Assembly (NCBI RefSeq): GCF_050015995.1
Contig: NZ_JBNHEP010000026.1
Location: forward strand, 9,845-73,844
Direction: 5' to 3'
Source of the DNA: Trichodesmium sp050015995
GTDB taxonomy: Bacteria; Cyanobacteriota; Cyanobacteriia; Cyanobacteriales; Microcoleaceae
DNA: 64,000 nt
The notes under the pieces are model-generated. The model worked only from the letters and a program-made list of their open reading frames with translations, had not been told where the DNA came from and searched no databases. Shown one piece after another: positions 35,736 to 43,603 of this stretch (positions are counted from its first letter, which is position 1; every line of letters begins with the position of its first letter). A program made the position numbers and the translations under genes.

Positions 35736-36041
35736 TTTTGAGTGACATACCGCTATGGGCAAGTTAAAAGTCAAAAGTAATTTCTTATTGAGTTAAAGGA
35801 ATATCAACCTGATACTTTGATGCTAGATGCGTAAGTATTATTTATATTTTGTATCACACAAAATCTAATATTAACTATTCCCTAAAATTCATAACATTTT
35901 CTCTTGCTCCAATATAAGAATTGCTATATCAGATTTATTAATACTATATTTTTTACCACTATTCATCAAAATCACTCCTACTTTAGTTATCAACGAAGCT
36001 TTGTGTTATACTATTGCGTATATCAAAATAAATAAAAAATT
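35736..36041. other. Divergent promoter region between rppB and a helix-turn-helix gene
   Basis: This AT-rich spacer should carry both promoters. A TTGTGTTATACTATTG segment (35999-36014) is a possible -10 area for the rightward gene. No other feature was recognised. Confidence 0.4.
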
Positions 36042-36572
36042 ATGTTTGTTGGCACTACTGAAGCAGCAAGTTTATTAAGTATTTCTACTCAAAGAATCCG
36101 AGTTTTACTCAAAGAAGGTCGGATTCAAGGAGCCAGAAAAATCAATAGTCGTACTTGGGTAATTCCTCTATATAAAGGAACAATCAAAATTGCAGGCAGA
36201 AGCCGTGGTCCTGAGCCTCGTTGGTCTTCCCGTAGGCACTGTGGCAAGAATACTATTCATTTCAATCGAAATAATATTGGTATCAATAAAAATAACAAAA
36301 ATACCGATCTCGATGTAATTTCTGTGAAACGCAGTTCTAAGACTTTAGCAAAAGGTCACGAAATAGAAATTCACGGTCCTTGTCGGATTGTTTATAAACC
36401 AGAAAAACCTCATTCATGCGGAGCGACTGTTTGGATTGAGACTTTGGCAACGGCGACAGTCTTCAATTTTGATGGCACAGTTGAGCGAGTAGATAGTACC
36501 TGGATTTGGGAAGAAGACGAAATGTGGAAAATTAATAAGAAAAATATTGATGAGTTGATAAAAGCATCCTAG
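36042..36572 (+). CDS. Helix-turn-helix protein with a unique C-terminal domain (176 aa)
   Basis: Residues 1-48 (MFVGTTEAASLLSISTQRIRVLLKEGRIQGARKINSRTWVIPLYK) are an excisionase/MerR-like winged helix for DNA binding. The linker is rich in Arg and Asn. Residues 95-170 form another module (GHEIEIHGPCRIVYKPEKPHSCGATVWIETLATATVFNF, then DSTWIWEEDEMW) with two cysteines and several aromatic residues, family unknown to me. It lies between rppB and copB on the opposite strand. A role in regulating the metal cluster is possible but not shown. No mobile-element integrase is nearby, so a phage excisionase role is less likely. Confidence 0.7.
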   Translation: MFVGTTEAASLLSISTQRIRVLLKEGRIQGARKINSRTWVIPLYKGTIKIAGRSRGPEPRWSSRRHCGKNTIHFNRNNIGINKNNKNTDLDVISVKRSSKTLAKGHEIEIHGPCRIVYKPEKPHSCGATVWIETLATATVFNFDGTVERVDSTWIWEEDEMWKINKKNIDELIKAS

Positions 36573-36687
36573 TCAAAAAGTTAATTTGAATCAGAGCTAT
36601 CAGTCTCCTGTATAGTCTCACAGGTTAATCGGAAATCTGTGTGTAAATTTATCGTGGCAAAATTTAAACAACATACTCTTCTTTAGT

Positions 36688-37623
36688 TCAAAATGTAAAC
36701 CTCAAACCACCCATAAATTTAACCTCATCTACACTTTCCCCCTCTTCCCTGGCAAAGTCTGCAGTGCCAGCAAATTTACGTTCCCAGGAAATACCAATAT
36801 AAGGTGCAAAGCGACGACTAAATTCATAACGCAGTCGCATTTCTAACTCAATATCATTAAAACCAGTACCAATTTCAAATTCTTCAACCTCCTGTGCTGC
36901 TACATTAACTTCAAATTCTGGCTGCAATACCAATCTTTGGGTAAGCAATAACTCATATTCTACACTTAGCCGGGCAGAAATATCGCCATCTTCGCTGACA
37001 AAAAGAGCGGCATCTACTTCAAAGAAATAAGGAGCTAATCCTTGCAAACCAAAAACTACAAAAGCACGTCCGTCAGACTCAGAGCCAAATATTCTGTCGT
37101 AACGCACACCAGCTTGCCATTCCCAAAAAGACCAGACTAACTGACTGTAGAGTAGTTGTACTTCTGCATCTCCTTCCCCATCTTCTGTATTAACTTCACC
37201 ATCAGTTTTTAACCACAACCTTCTGTAGTCGCCACCAACCCAACCATGAACATCCCAATTAAAACTACTGTCAGCATCATTAACGCGATATTCTAACTCT
37301 TCAATTAACAACAGCCAAAATATTTGATTATCTTTGATTACTGAAGGCCAATTTTCCTGGTTGTACTCATTGGCAATTTCCCAAGTAGGAGTAAGATTAG
37401 TCGAGCGATCGCCTATCTGTTTTCCTTCTGCCATAACCACTGGTGCATAACTGAAGTAACCAATAAAACTGACTAAACCTGCTACGGCACAGTAAAAATT
37501 CAATTCTTTTCTCTGTCTCCCCCCTTTCAAAGGGGGGTTAGGGGGGATTTTTTCCCCTATCCCTTTCAGAGGGGGGTTGGGGGGAATTTTTTTCCCTATT
37601 CTGAACTTATGCAAAAATTTCAT
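36688..37623 (-). CDS. copB: CopB-like outer-membrane copper resistance protein
   Basis: In this 311-residue protein, the conserved CopB domain starts near WDVHGWVGGDYRRLWLKTDGE and ends with the outer-membrane beta-barrel C-terminus FMGGLRFTF (terminal Phe). Alternating amphipathic strands (LLYSQLVWSFWEWQAGVRYD; VLQPEFEVNVAAQ) fit a barrel. Its ATG is two bases after the copA stop (TAATAATG), so translation is probably coupled. The N-terminus is odd: two copies of KIPPNPPLKG, encoded by CCCCCC-rich repeats, sit before the signal-peptide core FYCAVAGLVSFIGYFSYAPV. CopB works with CopA in periplasmic copper sequestration and export in proteobacteria. Confidence 0.9.
   Translation of the reverse strand: MKFLHKFRIGKKIPPNPPLKGIGEKIPPNPPLKGGRQRKELNFYCAVAGLVSFIGYFSYAPVVMAEGKQIGDRSTNLTPTWEIANEYNQENWPSVIKDNQIFWLLLIEELEYRVNDADSSFNWDVHGWVGGDYRRLWLKTDGEVNTEDGEGDAEVQLLYSQLVWSFWEWQAGVRYDRIFGSESDGRAFVVFGLQGLAPYFFEVDAALFVSEDGDISARLSVEYELLLTQRLVLQPEFEVNVAAQEVEEFEIGTGFNDIELEMRLRYEFSRRFAPYIGISWERKFAGTADFAREEGESVDEVKFMGGLRFTF
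37512..37595. repeat. GC-rich repeat pair inserted in the copB signal region
   Basis: Two units, each reading (minus strand) ATTCCCCCCAACCCCCCTCT or ATCCCCCCTAACCCCCCTTT followed by GAAAGG, lie in frame in the 5' end of copB. They form inverted CCCCCCTTTC/GAAAGGGGGG arms and resemble the C-rich palindromes near 31590, 48310 and 49060. Confidence 0.8.
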
Positions 37624-37625
37624 TA

Positions 37626-39431
37626 TTATGCTTGTTCTACCTTATCAGTTACAGAAACTACACGAAACATTCCTACCTTCATGTGATAGAGCAGATGGCA
37701 ATGAAACGCCCAATTACCAGGTGCATCCACAGTAACATCTACAGACATTCTCTCGGCAGGTTTAACCAGAACAGTATGTTTGCGTGGTTTATAAGCACCT
37801 GCTCCATTATCCAATTCCATCCACATTCCGTGTAAATGAATAGGATGTTCCATCATGGTATCGTTGACAAAGGTAAGTCGTAGTCGTTCACCGTTATAAA
37901 ATTGAATTGGTTCCTTTGCTTCTGAATATTTTTTCCCATCAAACGACCACATATACCGTTCCATATTTCCGGTGAGATGTAGTTCTATTTCTCGTTCGGC
38001 TTTTCTTTGGTCTTCACGAGGTTTCAGACTGCGTAAGTCGGTGTATAGAAGAACACGAGTACCTGTGTTTTCTAAACCAATGCCTGGTTCATGCAGGCGA
38101 CTTTTTGACATCATAGCTACCCCCGCACTACCTGAACCATGATGATCTGGACCGTGCATTACGGGTTCTTGATGGGGTATCGTTTGTGTTTCGGTTAAAT
38201 TATCCATCCCACTATTATGTTGAGAATGATCCATCCCACTGTCATGTTGAGAATGATCTATCTCACTATTATGCTGAGAATGATTCATCCCATCCATGCT
38301 TGGAGAATGTTGAGAATGTGCAGAATGATCCATGCCATGATCGTGACCCATATCCGCCATAGTTCGTAGAGGACGTTTTCTGCGTTCCGGTAGAGGCGCA
38401 GTCATACCCAGACGGGGCGCAAGAGTTCCACGAGCATAACCACTTCTATCCATTGTTTCGGCAAAAATAGTATAAGCAGTCTCTTCTTGAGGTTCAACAA
38501 TTACATCATAAGTTTCAGCAATGGCAATCCGAAATTCATCCACAGTTACAGGTTGCACATTTTGACCATCTGCTTGTACTACCGTCATTTTCAGTCCTGG
38601 AATTCTTACATCAAAAAAAGTCATTGCTGAAGCATTGATAAACCGGAGTCGGACTTTTTCACCAGGCTTAAATATGCCACTCCAGTTAGATTCAGGTGCC
38701 ATACCATTCATTAAATATGTATAGGTTGCACCTGTAATGTCAGCAATATCAGTGGGGTCCATTCGCATTCTGCGCCAATCTATATCATCAAATAAATGTC
38801 CCACTGTTCGCCGTTGATAATTATAGTAAGTGCTTTTCTTTTTCAAGTTAGCAAGCACTTGATGGGGGTTTTCAAAAGTCCAGTCAGAGAGCAATATTAC
38901 ATATTCCCGGTTGTATTCAATAGGTTCGGGTTCAGCCGGATCTATAATCATGGCTCCAAAATGACCGAGTTGTTCTTGCAACCCACTATGACTGTGATAC
39001 CAATAAGTGCCACTCTGGGTTACAGGGAAACGATAGGTGAAAGTTTCTCCTGGTTTAATGCCAGCAAAGCTCAAGCCAGGAACGCCATCCATTTCTGGTG
39101 GAAGAAGAATTCCATGCCAATGAATTGAGGTATCTGTTTTGAGATTATTTTTGACTTTAATAGTTGCTGTTTGACCTTCCTGTAAACGAATTAATGGCCC
39201 AGGAATTCCGCCGTTAACTGTCATGGCAGTAGCTTTTCGCTCTCCTATTTTGAGTTTAGTTTCCTGAATTTGGAGGTTAATTAAATCAGGATATTTACTT
39301 CCGTTTTCAGGGTTGCTACTAGCGATGATTTGTCTGTTATCAGTAGGGAAAATATTGTTTATGCCTGCTGCTATACCGATGCCGGCAGTCAAGCGTAATA
39401 AATTTCGTCTGGTAAGTGGGTTTATTTTCAT
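37626..39431 (-). CDS. copA: CopA-type multicopper oxidase
   Basis: The 601-residue protein carries a twin-arginine signal RRNLLRLTAGIGIAAGI (residues 8-24). Copper ligands are IHWHGILLPP (~99), YWYHSHSGLQEQ (~143), HPIHLHGMW (~536) and WAFHCHLLYHMKVGM (~577). Between domains 2 and 3 (about 355-415) is a His/Met-rich insert with repeated (I/M)DHSQH(D/N)SG units, a typical CopA copper-storage region. It should bind and oxidise periplasmic Cu(I). It forms an operon with copB. The stop at 37626 is two bases before the copB start. The expansion of the H/M repeats is more regular than usual. Confidence 0.95.
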   Translation of the reverse strand: MKINPLTRRNLLRLTAGIGIAAGINNIFPTDNRQIIASSNPENGSKYPDLINLQIQETKLKIGERKATAMTVNGGIPGPLIRLQEGQTATIKVKNNLKTDTSIHWHGILLPPEMDGVPGLSFAGIKPGETFTYRFPVTQSGTYWYHSHSGLQEQLGHFGAMIIDPAEPEPIEYNREYVILLSDWTFENPHQVLANLKKKSTYYNYQRRTVGHLFDDIDWRRMRMDPTDIADITGATYTYLMNGMAPESNWSGIFKPGEKVRLRFINASAMTFFDVRIPGLKMTVVQADGQNVQPVTVDEFRIAIAETYDVIVEPQEETAYTIFAETMDRSGYARGTLAPRLGMTAPLPERRKRPLRTMADMGHDHGMDHSAHSQHSPSMDGMNHSQHNSEIDHSQHDSGMDHSQHNSGMDNLTETQTIPHQEPVMHGPDHHGSGSAGVAMMSKSRLHEPGIGLENTGTRVLLYTDLRSLKPREDQRKAEREIELHLTGNMERYMWSFDGKKYSEAKEPIQFYNGERLRLTFVNDTMMEHPIHLHGMWMELDNGAGAYKPRKHTVLVKPAERMSVDVTVDAPGNWAFHCHLLYHMKVGMFRVVSVTDKVEQA

Positions 39432-39491
39432 AGTTTTAGTTAACGTTTTGCTAAATTTACAGTTAAAAAATTATGGTTAATTAGGTTGCTT

Positions 39492-39620
39492 TCAAAAGCT
39501 TTGTTTTTCATATTTACTCGCATCTGTGTCAACATTTTGTACATTTTTTCTAAATCTTGCCCGTTGTGCTTGCATTTGAGAATTATATTGTGCCAATTTT
39601 ATGTGAGCAACAGAGGACAT
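39492..39620 (-). CDS. Possible small protein (42 aa) upstream of copA
   Basis: An ATG frame reads MSSVAHIKLAQYNSQMQAQR and continues with ARFRKNVQNV to a TGA. It is basic and helical and could be a short leader or the tail of a lost gene. There is no clear ribosome-binding site. It is listed only because it ends about 60 bp before copA in the same direction. Confidence 0.2.
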   Translation of the reverse strand: MSSVAHIKLAQYNSQMQAQRARFRKNVQNVDTDASKYEKQSF

Positions 39621-39653
39621 GATTTTTAATACTGAAATTGTTATGCCTAGATG

Positions 39654-39902
39654 AGAGACTGTTTGTAAAATAAGTCGAATGAGAGATGCGTAGTCACTAA
39701 AATCTAAAAGCGGTAGTACTTCAATAAATTGAAATTTGGTAGATACCAGAGGTGGAAAGGTATATATATTTCCAGATTTTTAACTGACAAATAGTTATCT
39801 TAATTTCTTCCTCTCTATTCCCTATTCTCTATATCCCTCCATACCTATTCCCAGTTAAGTGTTCCCTATCTCATTTTTATCTTTCCTTTACAAACAGTCT
39901 CT
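39654..39902 (+). mobile_element. AGAGACTGTTTGTAAA-family MITE, copy 1
   Basis: The 249-bp segment has terminal inverted repeats AGAGACTGTTTGTAAA / TTTACAAACAGTCTCT. About 150 bp inside the left end aligns at high identity with the inverse of 42880-43030. No coding capacity. Confidence 0.82.
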
Positions 39903-39910
39903 GACAGTAG

Positions 39911-40063
39911 TAGACATCTCCGAAAAATATATAAACTTTTTGTAAAAGTAGGGAAAAGGGAAGATATTTTCAGTAAAAACGTACATAAAATGATTTTGTC
40001 AAGAAATTTTACAACTCTAGCTTATAGTAAATAAAGGACAACTTTATTTTCTGGAGATGTCTA
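39911..40063. mobile_element. TAGACATCTCC-family element, divergent interior
   Basis: The ends TAGACATCTCCGAAAAA and TTTTCTGGAGATGTCTA match the family. The 153-bp interior is unlike the other copies, so only the ends are shared, as expected for MITE families mobilised by end recognition. Confidence 0.65.
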
Positions 40064-40371
40064 ATGGTAAGAGTTTTAAAAAGGTGAAGGTTGCCTAGTT
40101 GATTTTTCAATTGATAGGACATATTGATATTTTTCCAAACAAAACTAATATTTTTTTACTCAATGTTAGTTTGACTTAAGAATATGAAATTGAGATGAAA
40201 TCTAAACTAGATTTTTTTTAAATTTTAGTAGTTATAATCTCTGAAGCAACAACGGGAGCATGTCAAAAATTTATTAATGGTGGGTCACGGTGCAAATTAA
40301 ATTTTATTGGTATATTTCTAAAATCAATCCTGTACCTAACTCTGTAATACACCTAAAATGTTGCAATAGTA

Positions 40372-40428
40372 GGGGCGGGTTCTGCGTTAAGTTAATGGTG
40401 TTATAAATTATCAGATAGAACCCGCCCC
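40372..40428. repeat. GC-rich inverted repeat in AT-rich spacer
   Basis: GGGGCGGGTTCT (40372-40383) and AGAACCCGCCCC (40417-40428) are perfect 12-bp arms around a 33-base loop. It could form a hairpin but has no T-run. Confidence 0.7.
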
Positions 40429-40710
40429 CGCCCAATAATCTAAAGCACATCCATTAGCTGTTTCGGTATACTACGAAATAGAGGATTTTATGATCGGCAC
40501 AGGTACGAGATAGTTATTAAGGATTTTAGATTGACATTTCATCCTAATTTCATAAATGCTGTGTATACTCAGTCTTGATTGCCTAAAAAAAGCTCAGTTA
40601 GTTTCGACTATTTGATGATAAAACCTGACAAAATTGGGTTGATTACTGAAGAGCGATCTGATTTTTATTCAAAATCTTAGAAATTATCTCTAATAGGAGT
40701 ATAAAACATA

Positions 40711-41094
40711 ATGCAAACTATGTCTTTATTCGCTCATGCACCAGAGTTTCATGTACCCAATAAAAATGATGATGCAAAAGGAGAAGAAACACAAGTAGAA
40801 AATAATTCGGTTAATGAAAAACCAGAAAATCAAATACAAAAAACTTCTTCTCCAGAGGTAGAAACTCAAGTAGAAAATAATTCGGTCAATGAAAACCTAG
40901 AAAATAAAATACAAGAAATATCTTCCCCAAAGGTGGAAACTCAAGTAGAAAAAGTTGTAGAGGAAAAAGTTATTGATTCCGTTGACTTAGCTCAAACGAA
41001 TAATTTTCTGCCTCAGCCTGGAGAAATTGTTTTTTTACTTTTATTCACTATGCCTTTTTTACTATTTTCAATGAAGCGGTATATATTTAGATAA
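40711..41094 (+). CDS. Small repeat-containing protein with C-terminal membrane anchor (127 aa)
   Basis: I do not recognise the family. The N-terminus MQTMSLFAHAPEFHV carries two His and two Met. Residues 25-85 are two and a half copies of a ~25-residue acidic unit (ETQVENNSVNE...SSPxV). The C-terminus is FLPQPGEIVFLLLFTMPFLL followed by FSMKRYIFR, that is, a short motif, a hydrophobic stretch and a basic tail, resembling a sorting or tail-anchor signal. GGAG lies about 12 bases before the ATG (AATAGGAGTATAAAACATAATG). Given neighbours it may be part of the metal cluster. That is inference. Confidence 0.6.
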   Translation: MQTMSLFAHAPEFHVPNKNDDAKGEETQVENNSVNEKPENQIQKTSSPEVETQVENNSVNENLENKIQEISSPKVETQVEKVVEEKVIDSVDLAQTNNFLPQPGEIVFLLLFTMPFLLFSMKRYIFR

Positions 41095-41120
41095 AGTTTT
41101 AAAAGGTAGTCAAAAAAAAT

Positions 41121-41322
41121 GTAAGGATTCAGGTCCTATGGAAAAGCCTATAAATCTTGATAGATAAGAATTTCCGGCAATTTCCTTTCCAATTCTATTC
41201 TCAATTAGAGATGGCTACAAGCCTTTATTTTCGTCATTATTGAGAATTAGACTGTTAAATTGCTGAATAAGTCGTTTTCAGAAGTCTCTCTATAGCTGGG
41301 TTTGAGATACCTGCATCCTTAC
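41121..41322 (+). mobile_element. MITE with GTAA ends (IS66-like), copy 2
   Basis: This 202-bp element is about 85-90% identical by eye to 3935-4137. It begins GTAAGGATTCAGGT and ends ACCTGCATCCTTAC. The 8-bp target duplication AAAAAAAT is perfect (41113-41120 and 41323-41330). It lies 26 bp after the stop of the 127-residue gene. Confidence 0.9.
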
Positions 41323-41536
41323 AAAAAAATATTAATCTGCCGGTCTTTTTTATTCTACTAATTGTGAAAAATTACTCTCTAAATTAATCTATATTCTATG
41401 GTCTTTGGAGACCAAACCCCTAAAGGCTACTCTAACTTTAATAACCAGAGATGCAATTGCAGAAAATTACTATTATTTTTTTTTAATTCACTCGATTATT
41501 TTTGACATCAAATCAACTATAAATAAGACTTAAACT

Positions 41537-41818
41537 ATGAAAATAAATAAAGCCAGACTGCGCCAAATTCACTATTGGTTTGCTCCAATAATGTTATTTC
41601 CTGTACTACTTAGTTTAATTACAGGTTCTCTCTTTCAAATATCAGTTATTACTGGTCAATCCAATGATTTTATTTGGCTATTGGAATGGCATAGAGGTAA
41701 GTTTGGGAGAATTAATTTAGAGATTATTTATCCATTTTTAAATGCCTTTGGAATGTTAATGCTGGCAGTAACAGGAATTATTATGTGGTTCCAAATTCGC
41801 CGACAAGATAAGAAATAA
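41537..41818 (+). CDS. PepSY-associated transmembrane domain protein (93 aa)
   Basis: The sequence starts KARLRQIHYWFAPIMLFPVLLSLITGSLFQ, the classical first helix of PepSY-TM proteins with the RxIHxW motif. A second helix lies at NAFGMLMLAVTGIIMWFQIRR. Larger PepSY-TM proteins act in iron or other metal reduction and uptake at the membrane; this is a minimal two-helix version without the PepSY domain. Its position next to rppA and the copper oxidases fits a metal-related membrane role. It is transcribed divergently from rppA's far side (convergent with rppA). Confidence 0.82.
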   Translation: MKINKARLRQIHYWFAPIMLFPVLLSLITGSLFQISVITGQSNDFIWLLEWHRGKFGRINLEIIYPFLNAFGMLMLAVTGIIMWFQIRRQDKK

Positions 41819-41932
41819 TCAGAACAAGCTATTTGCTCAAATTTTCGGTAGAAAAGATTAGATACAAAAACTATAAAATTATTTTTGAGATTTATTGTAT
41901 ATTATTCCCTGTTAGTAAAAAATAGATTATGC

Positions 41933-42631
41933 CTATTTATCCACAGGATTAAAGCGATAACCTAAACCATAAACCGTTTCAATTAAATCTCCACATCCAC
42001 TAGCCCCCAATTTACGTCTTAATAATCTAATTTGAGCAGCAACAACATTACTGATTGGTTCTGCATCTAATTCCCAAAGTTGAGCTAAAATTTGGTCGCG
42101 ACTAAGAATTTGGTGAGGATGTCGGAGAAAATATTCTAATAGTACAAACTCTTTATGAGTGAGATTAATTACATTTTTTTCCTGATTTTTCTTGATGAAA
42201 CAAATAGTATTAGTACCGTAGTCTAGAACAAGATTTCCTACCTGTAATTGTTGACGTTGAATTTCAGGCGATCGCCTTTGTAAAGCTCTGAGTCTTGCTA
42301 ATAGTTCTGGCATTCCAAAAGGCTTAACTAAATAATCATCTGCCCCGGCATCTAATCCCATGACTTTATCTGCCATACTATCTTTTGCTGTTAACATTAA
42401 TACGGGTAAAGCACTATTTTTTTGTCGCAAAAATTTGACTAATTCTAACCCTGATAAACCAGGCAGCAACCAGTCAACAATAGCAAGGCGATATAAGGTA
42501 AATTGACTTTCTAAATATTCCCATGCCATTATGCCATCAACTACCCAATCAACCACATAGGATTCTTGATGGAGAACCCGTTTAATTGCCGATCCTAAAT
42601 CTGGTTCATCTTCGACTAATAAAACTCGCAT
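41933..42631 (-). CDS. rppA: Response regulator RppA (OmpR/PhoB type)
   Basis: In this 232-residue protein, the receiver domain has the acidic pair EDE (residues 7-9), phospho-acceptor D53 in LAIVDWLLPG, MLTAKD and K103 in DDYLVKPF. The winged-helix output domain has LTHKEFVLLEYFLRHPHQILSRDQIL and ends VYGLGYRFNP. It is the expected partner of RppB. In most cyanobacteria rppA and rppB are adjacent. Here they are 6.2 kb apart on the same strand with copA, copB and others between. It probably activates the metal-resistance genes. No binding site was identified by eye. Confidence 0.92.
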   Translation of the reverse strand: MRVLLVEDEPDLGSAIKRVLHQESYVVDWVVDGIMAWEYLESQFTLYRLAIVDWLLPGLSGLELVKFLRQKNSALPVLMLTAKDSMADKVMGLDAGADDYLVKPFGMPELLARLRALQRRSPEIQRQQLQVGNLVLDYGTNTICFIKKNQEKNVINLTHKEFVLLEYFLRHPHQILSRDQILAQLWELDAEPISNVVAAQIRLLRRKLGASGCGDLIETVYGLGYRFNPVDK

Positions 42632-42694
42632 AATTAGGTTATATTAAATCACTTTTATTGACCATAATACTAGAAATTAGTGCTGTAGATTGTT

Positions 42695-43030
42695 AGAGAC
42701 TGAATGTATCAGGAAATATAAAAAGGAGATAGGGAACAGGAAACAGGTATAACAATCCTAAATCATTCGTGAACAGTAATTTGCTTGAAACTCACATACA
42801 GCAAGAATATTTCTGGAGAAATTTTACAAACCATATAGGATTGCTATATGGAGGTATGAAGGTATGGAGGAAGGAAAAAATCAAGACAACTGTTTGTCAG
42901 TTAAAAATCTAGGAATATATGTACCTTTCCACCTCTTGTATCTACAAAATTTCAATCTCTTTAAGTACTACCCCTTTTAGATTTTAGTCACTACGCATCT
43001 CTCTTAATACTTATTTTACAAACAGTCTCT
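42695..43030 (-). mobile_element. AGAGACTGTTTGTAAA-family MITE, copy 2, at the oxidase fragment boundary
   Basis: The right end (to 43030) is the inverse of AGAGACTGTTTGTAAAATAA, and the next ~150 bp match copy 1 closely. The left end TTAGAGACTG at about 42693 is weaker. The element stops exactly where the duplicated multicopper-oxidase fragment begins, so it may have taken part in truncating that copy. Confidence 0.7.
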
Positions 43031-43380
43031 TAGTGAAATTAATCTGAATAGTATCTCCTGGTTTTGCTTCTAGTCTTGGTCCAGGAATTTGTCTGTTATA
43101 ACTTAATAGATAAGCTTGTTTATTTCCCAGATTTATTTGATTAAAATTAGCTGTTAAATCTATTTCTAAAATTCCATCTTGGCTCTGATTAATTTGAGGA
43201 TATGATGAAAAAAAATGTCGATTTTCTTGAGTTTTAACTATGCTACATTGAGCTATTAAAGTAGCGATGGCACTACTATAACTTAGGATTAAAAATTTTC
43301 TACGATTAATTTTTTTCATAATTAATATTTGGGAAATTTTACATTTGATTCAAAATTTCATTTCGGCAAATTATCATTAT
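43030..43380 (-). pseudogene. Truncated duplicate of the multicopper oxidase 5' end
   Basis: The minus strand reads MKKINRRKFLILSYSSAIAT, continues identically to the intact oxidase through LEAKPGDTI, shows one R-to-Q change, and then runs out of homology into the mobile repeat, adding KRLFVK before a stop at 43011. The ~60 bp upstream are also copied. The copper domains are missing, so the product could be at most an exported 102-residue peptide. The near-identity indicates a recent event. Confidence 0.92.
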
Positions 43381-43469
43381 CAAGTAAAATTATGAAATGA
43401 AGATTAATTTTTTTACCCAAGAAGCCAGATGTAATTATCAATATATCCAAATCGACTGAAACCGATAAA

Positions 43470-43510
43470 TTTAATTTAATCTTAAAATTTTCTTAATTTT
43501 TACTTAATTA
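43470..43510 (+). promoter_or_regulatory. Pho-box-like array upstream of the phytase/GDPD gene
   Basis: TTTAA at 43470 and CTTAA at 43481, 43492 and 43503 recur with an exact 11-bp period. Each unit is an 8-mer (TTTAATTT, CTTAAAAT, CTTAATTT, CTTAATTA) plus 3 bases. Cyanobacterial Pho boxes are tandem CTTAACCT-like octamers at 11-bp spacing bound by SphR/PhoB. The array ends about 93 bp before the ATG of a phosphodiesterase gene. The last bases of each octamer deviate from the consensus. Confidence 0.65.
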
Positions 43511-43603
43511 TTTTCAGGTATATCTTAGCTCATGAAAGAATTCCAAGTTCTTTCTTCAATAACAAAAAAGTCGATTGTTTTGATTGAGAGATAATTAAGT
43601 TAA

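Larger units (their letters stand above)
39432..40710. other. Large spacer upstream of copA with two mobile repeats
   Basis: This interval contains a doubtful 42-codon frame (39492-39620), two small elements (39654-39902 and 39911-40063) back to back, and a GC-rich inverted repeat (40372-40428). The copA promoter should lie near 39440-39600. The rest is AT-rich without recognisable coding content. Confidence 0.6.

Noticed and set aside
36042..36572. Phage excisionase
   Set aside because: Only the first 48 residues resemble excisionase HTH. A second domain follows and no integrase or attachment repeats were found.
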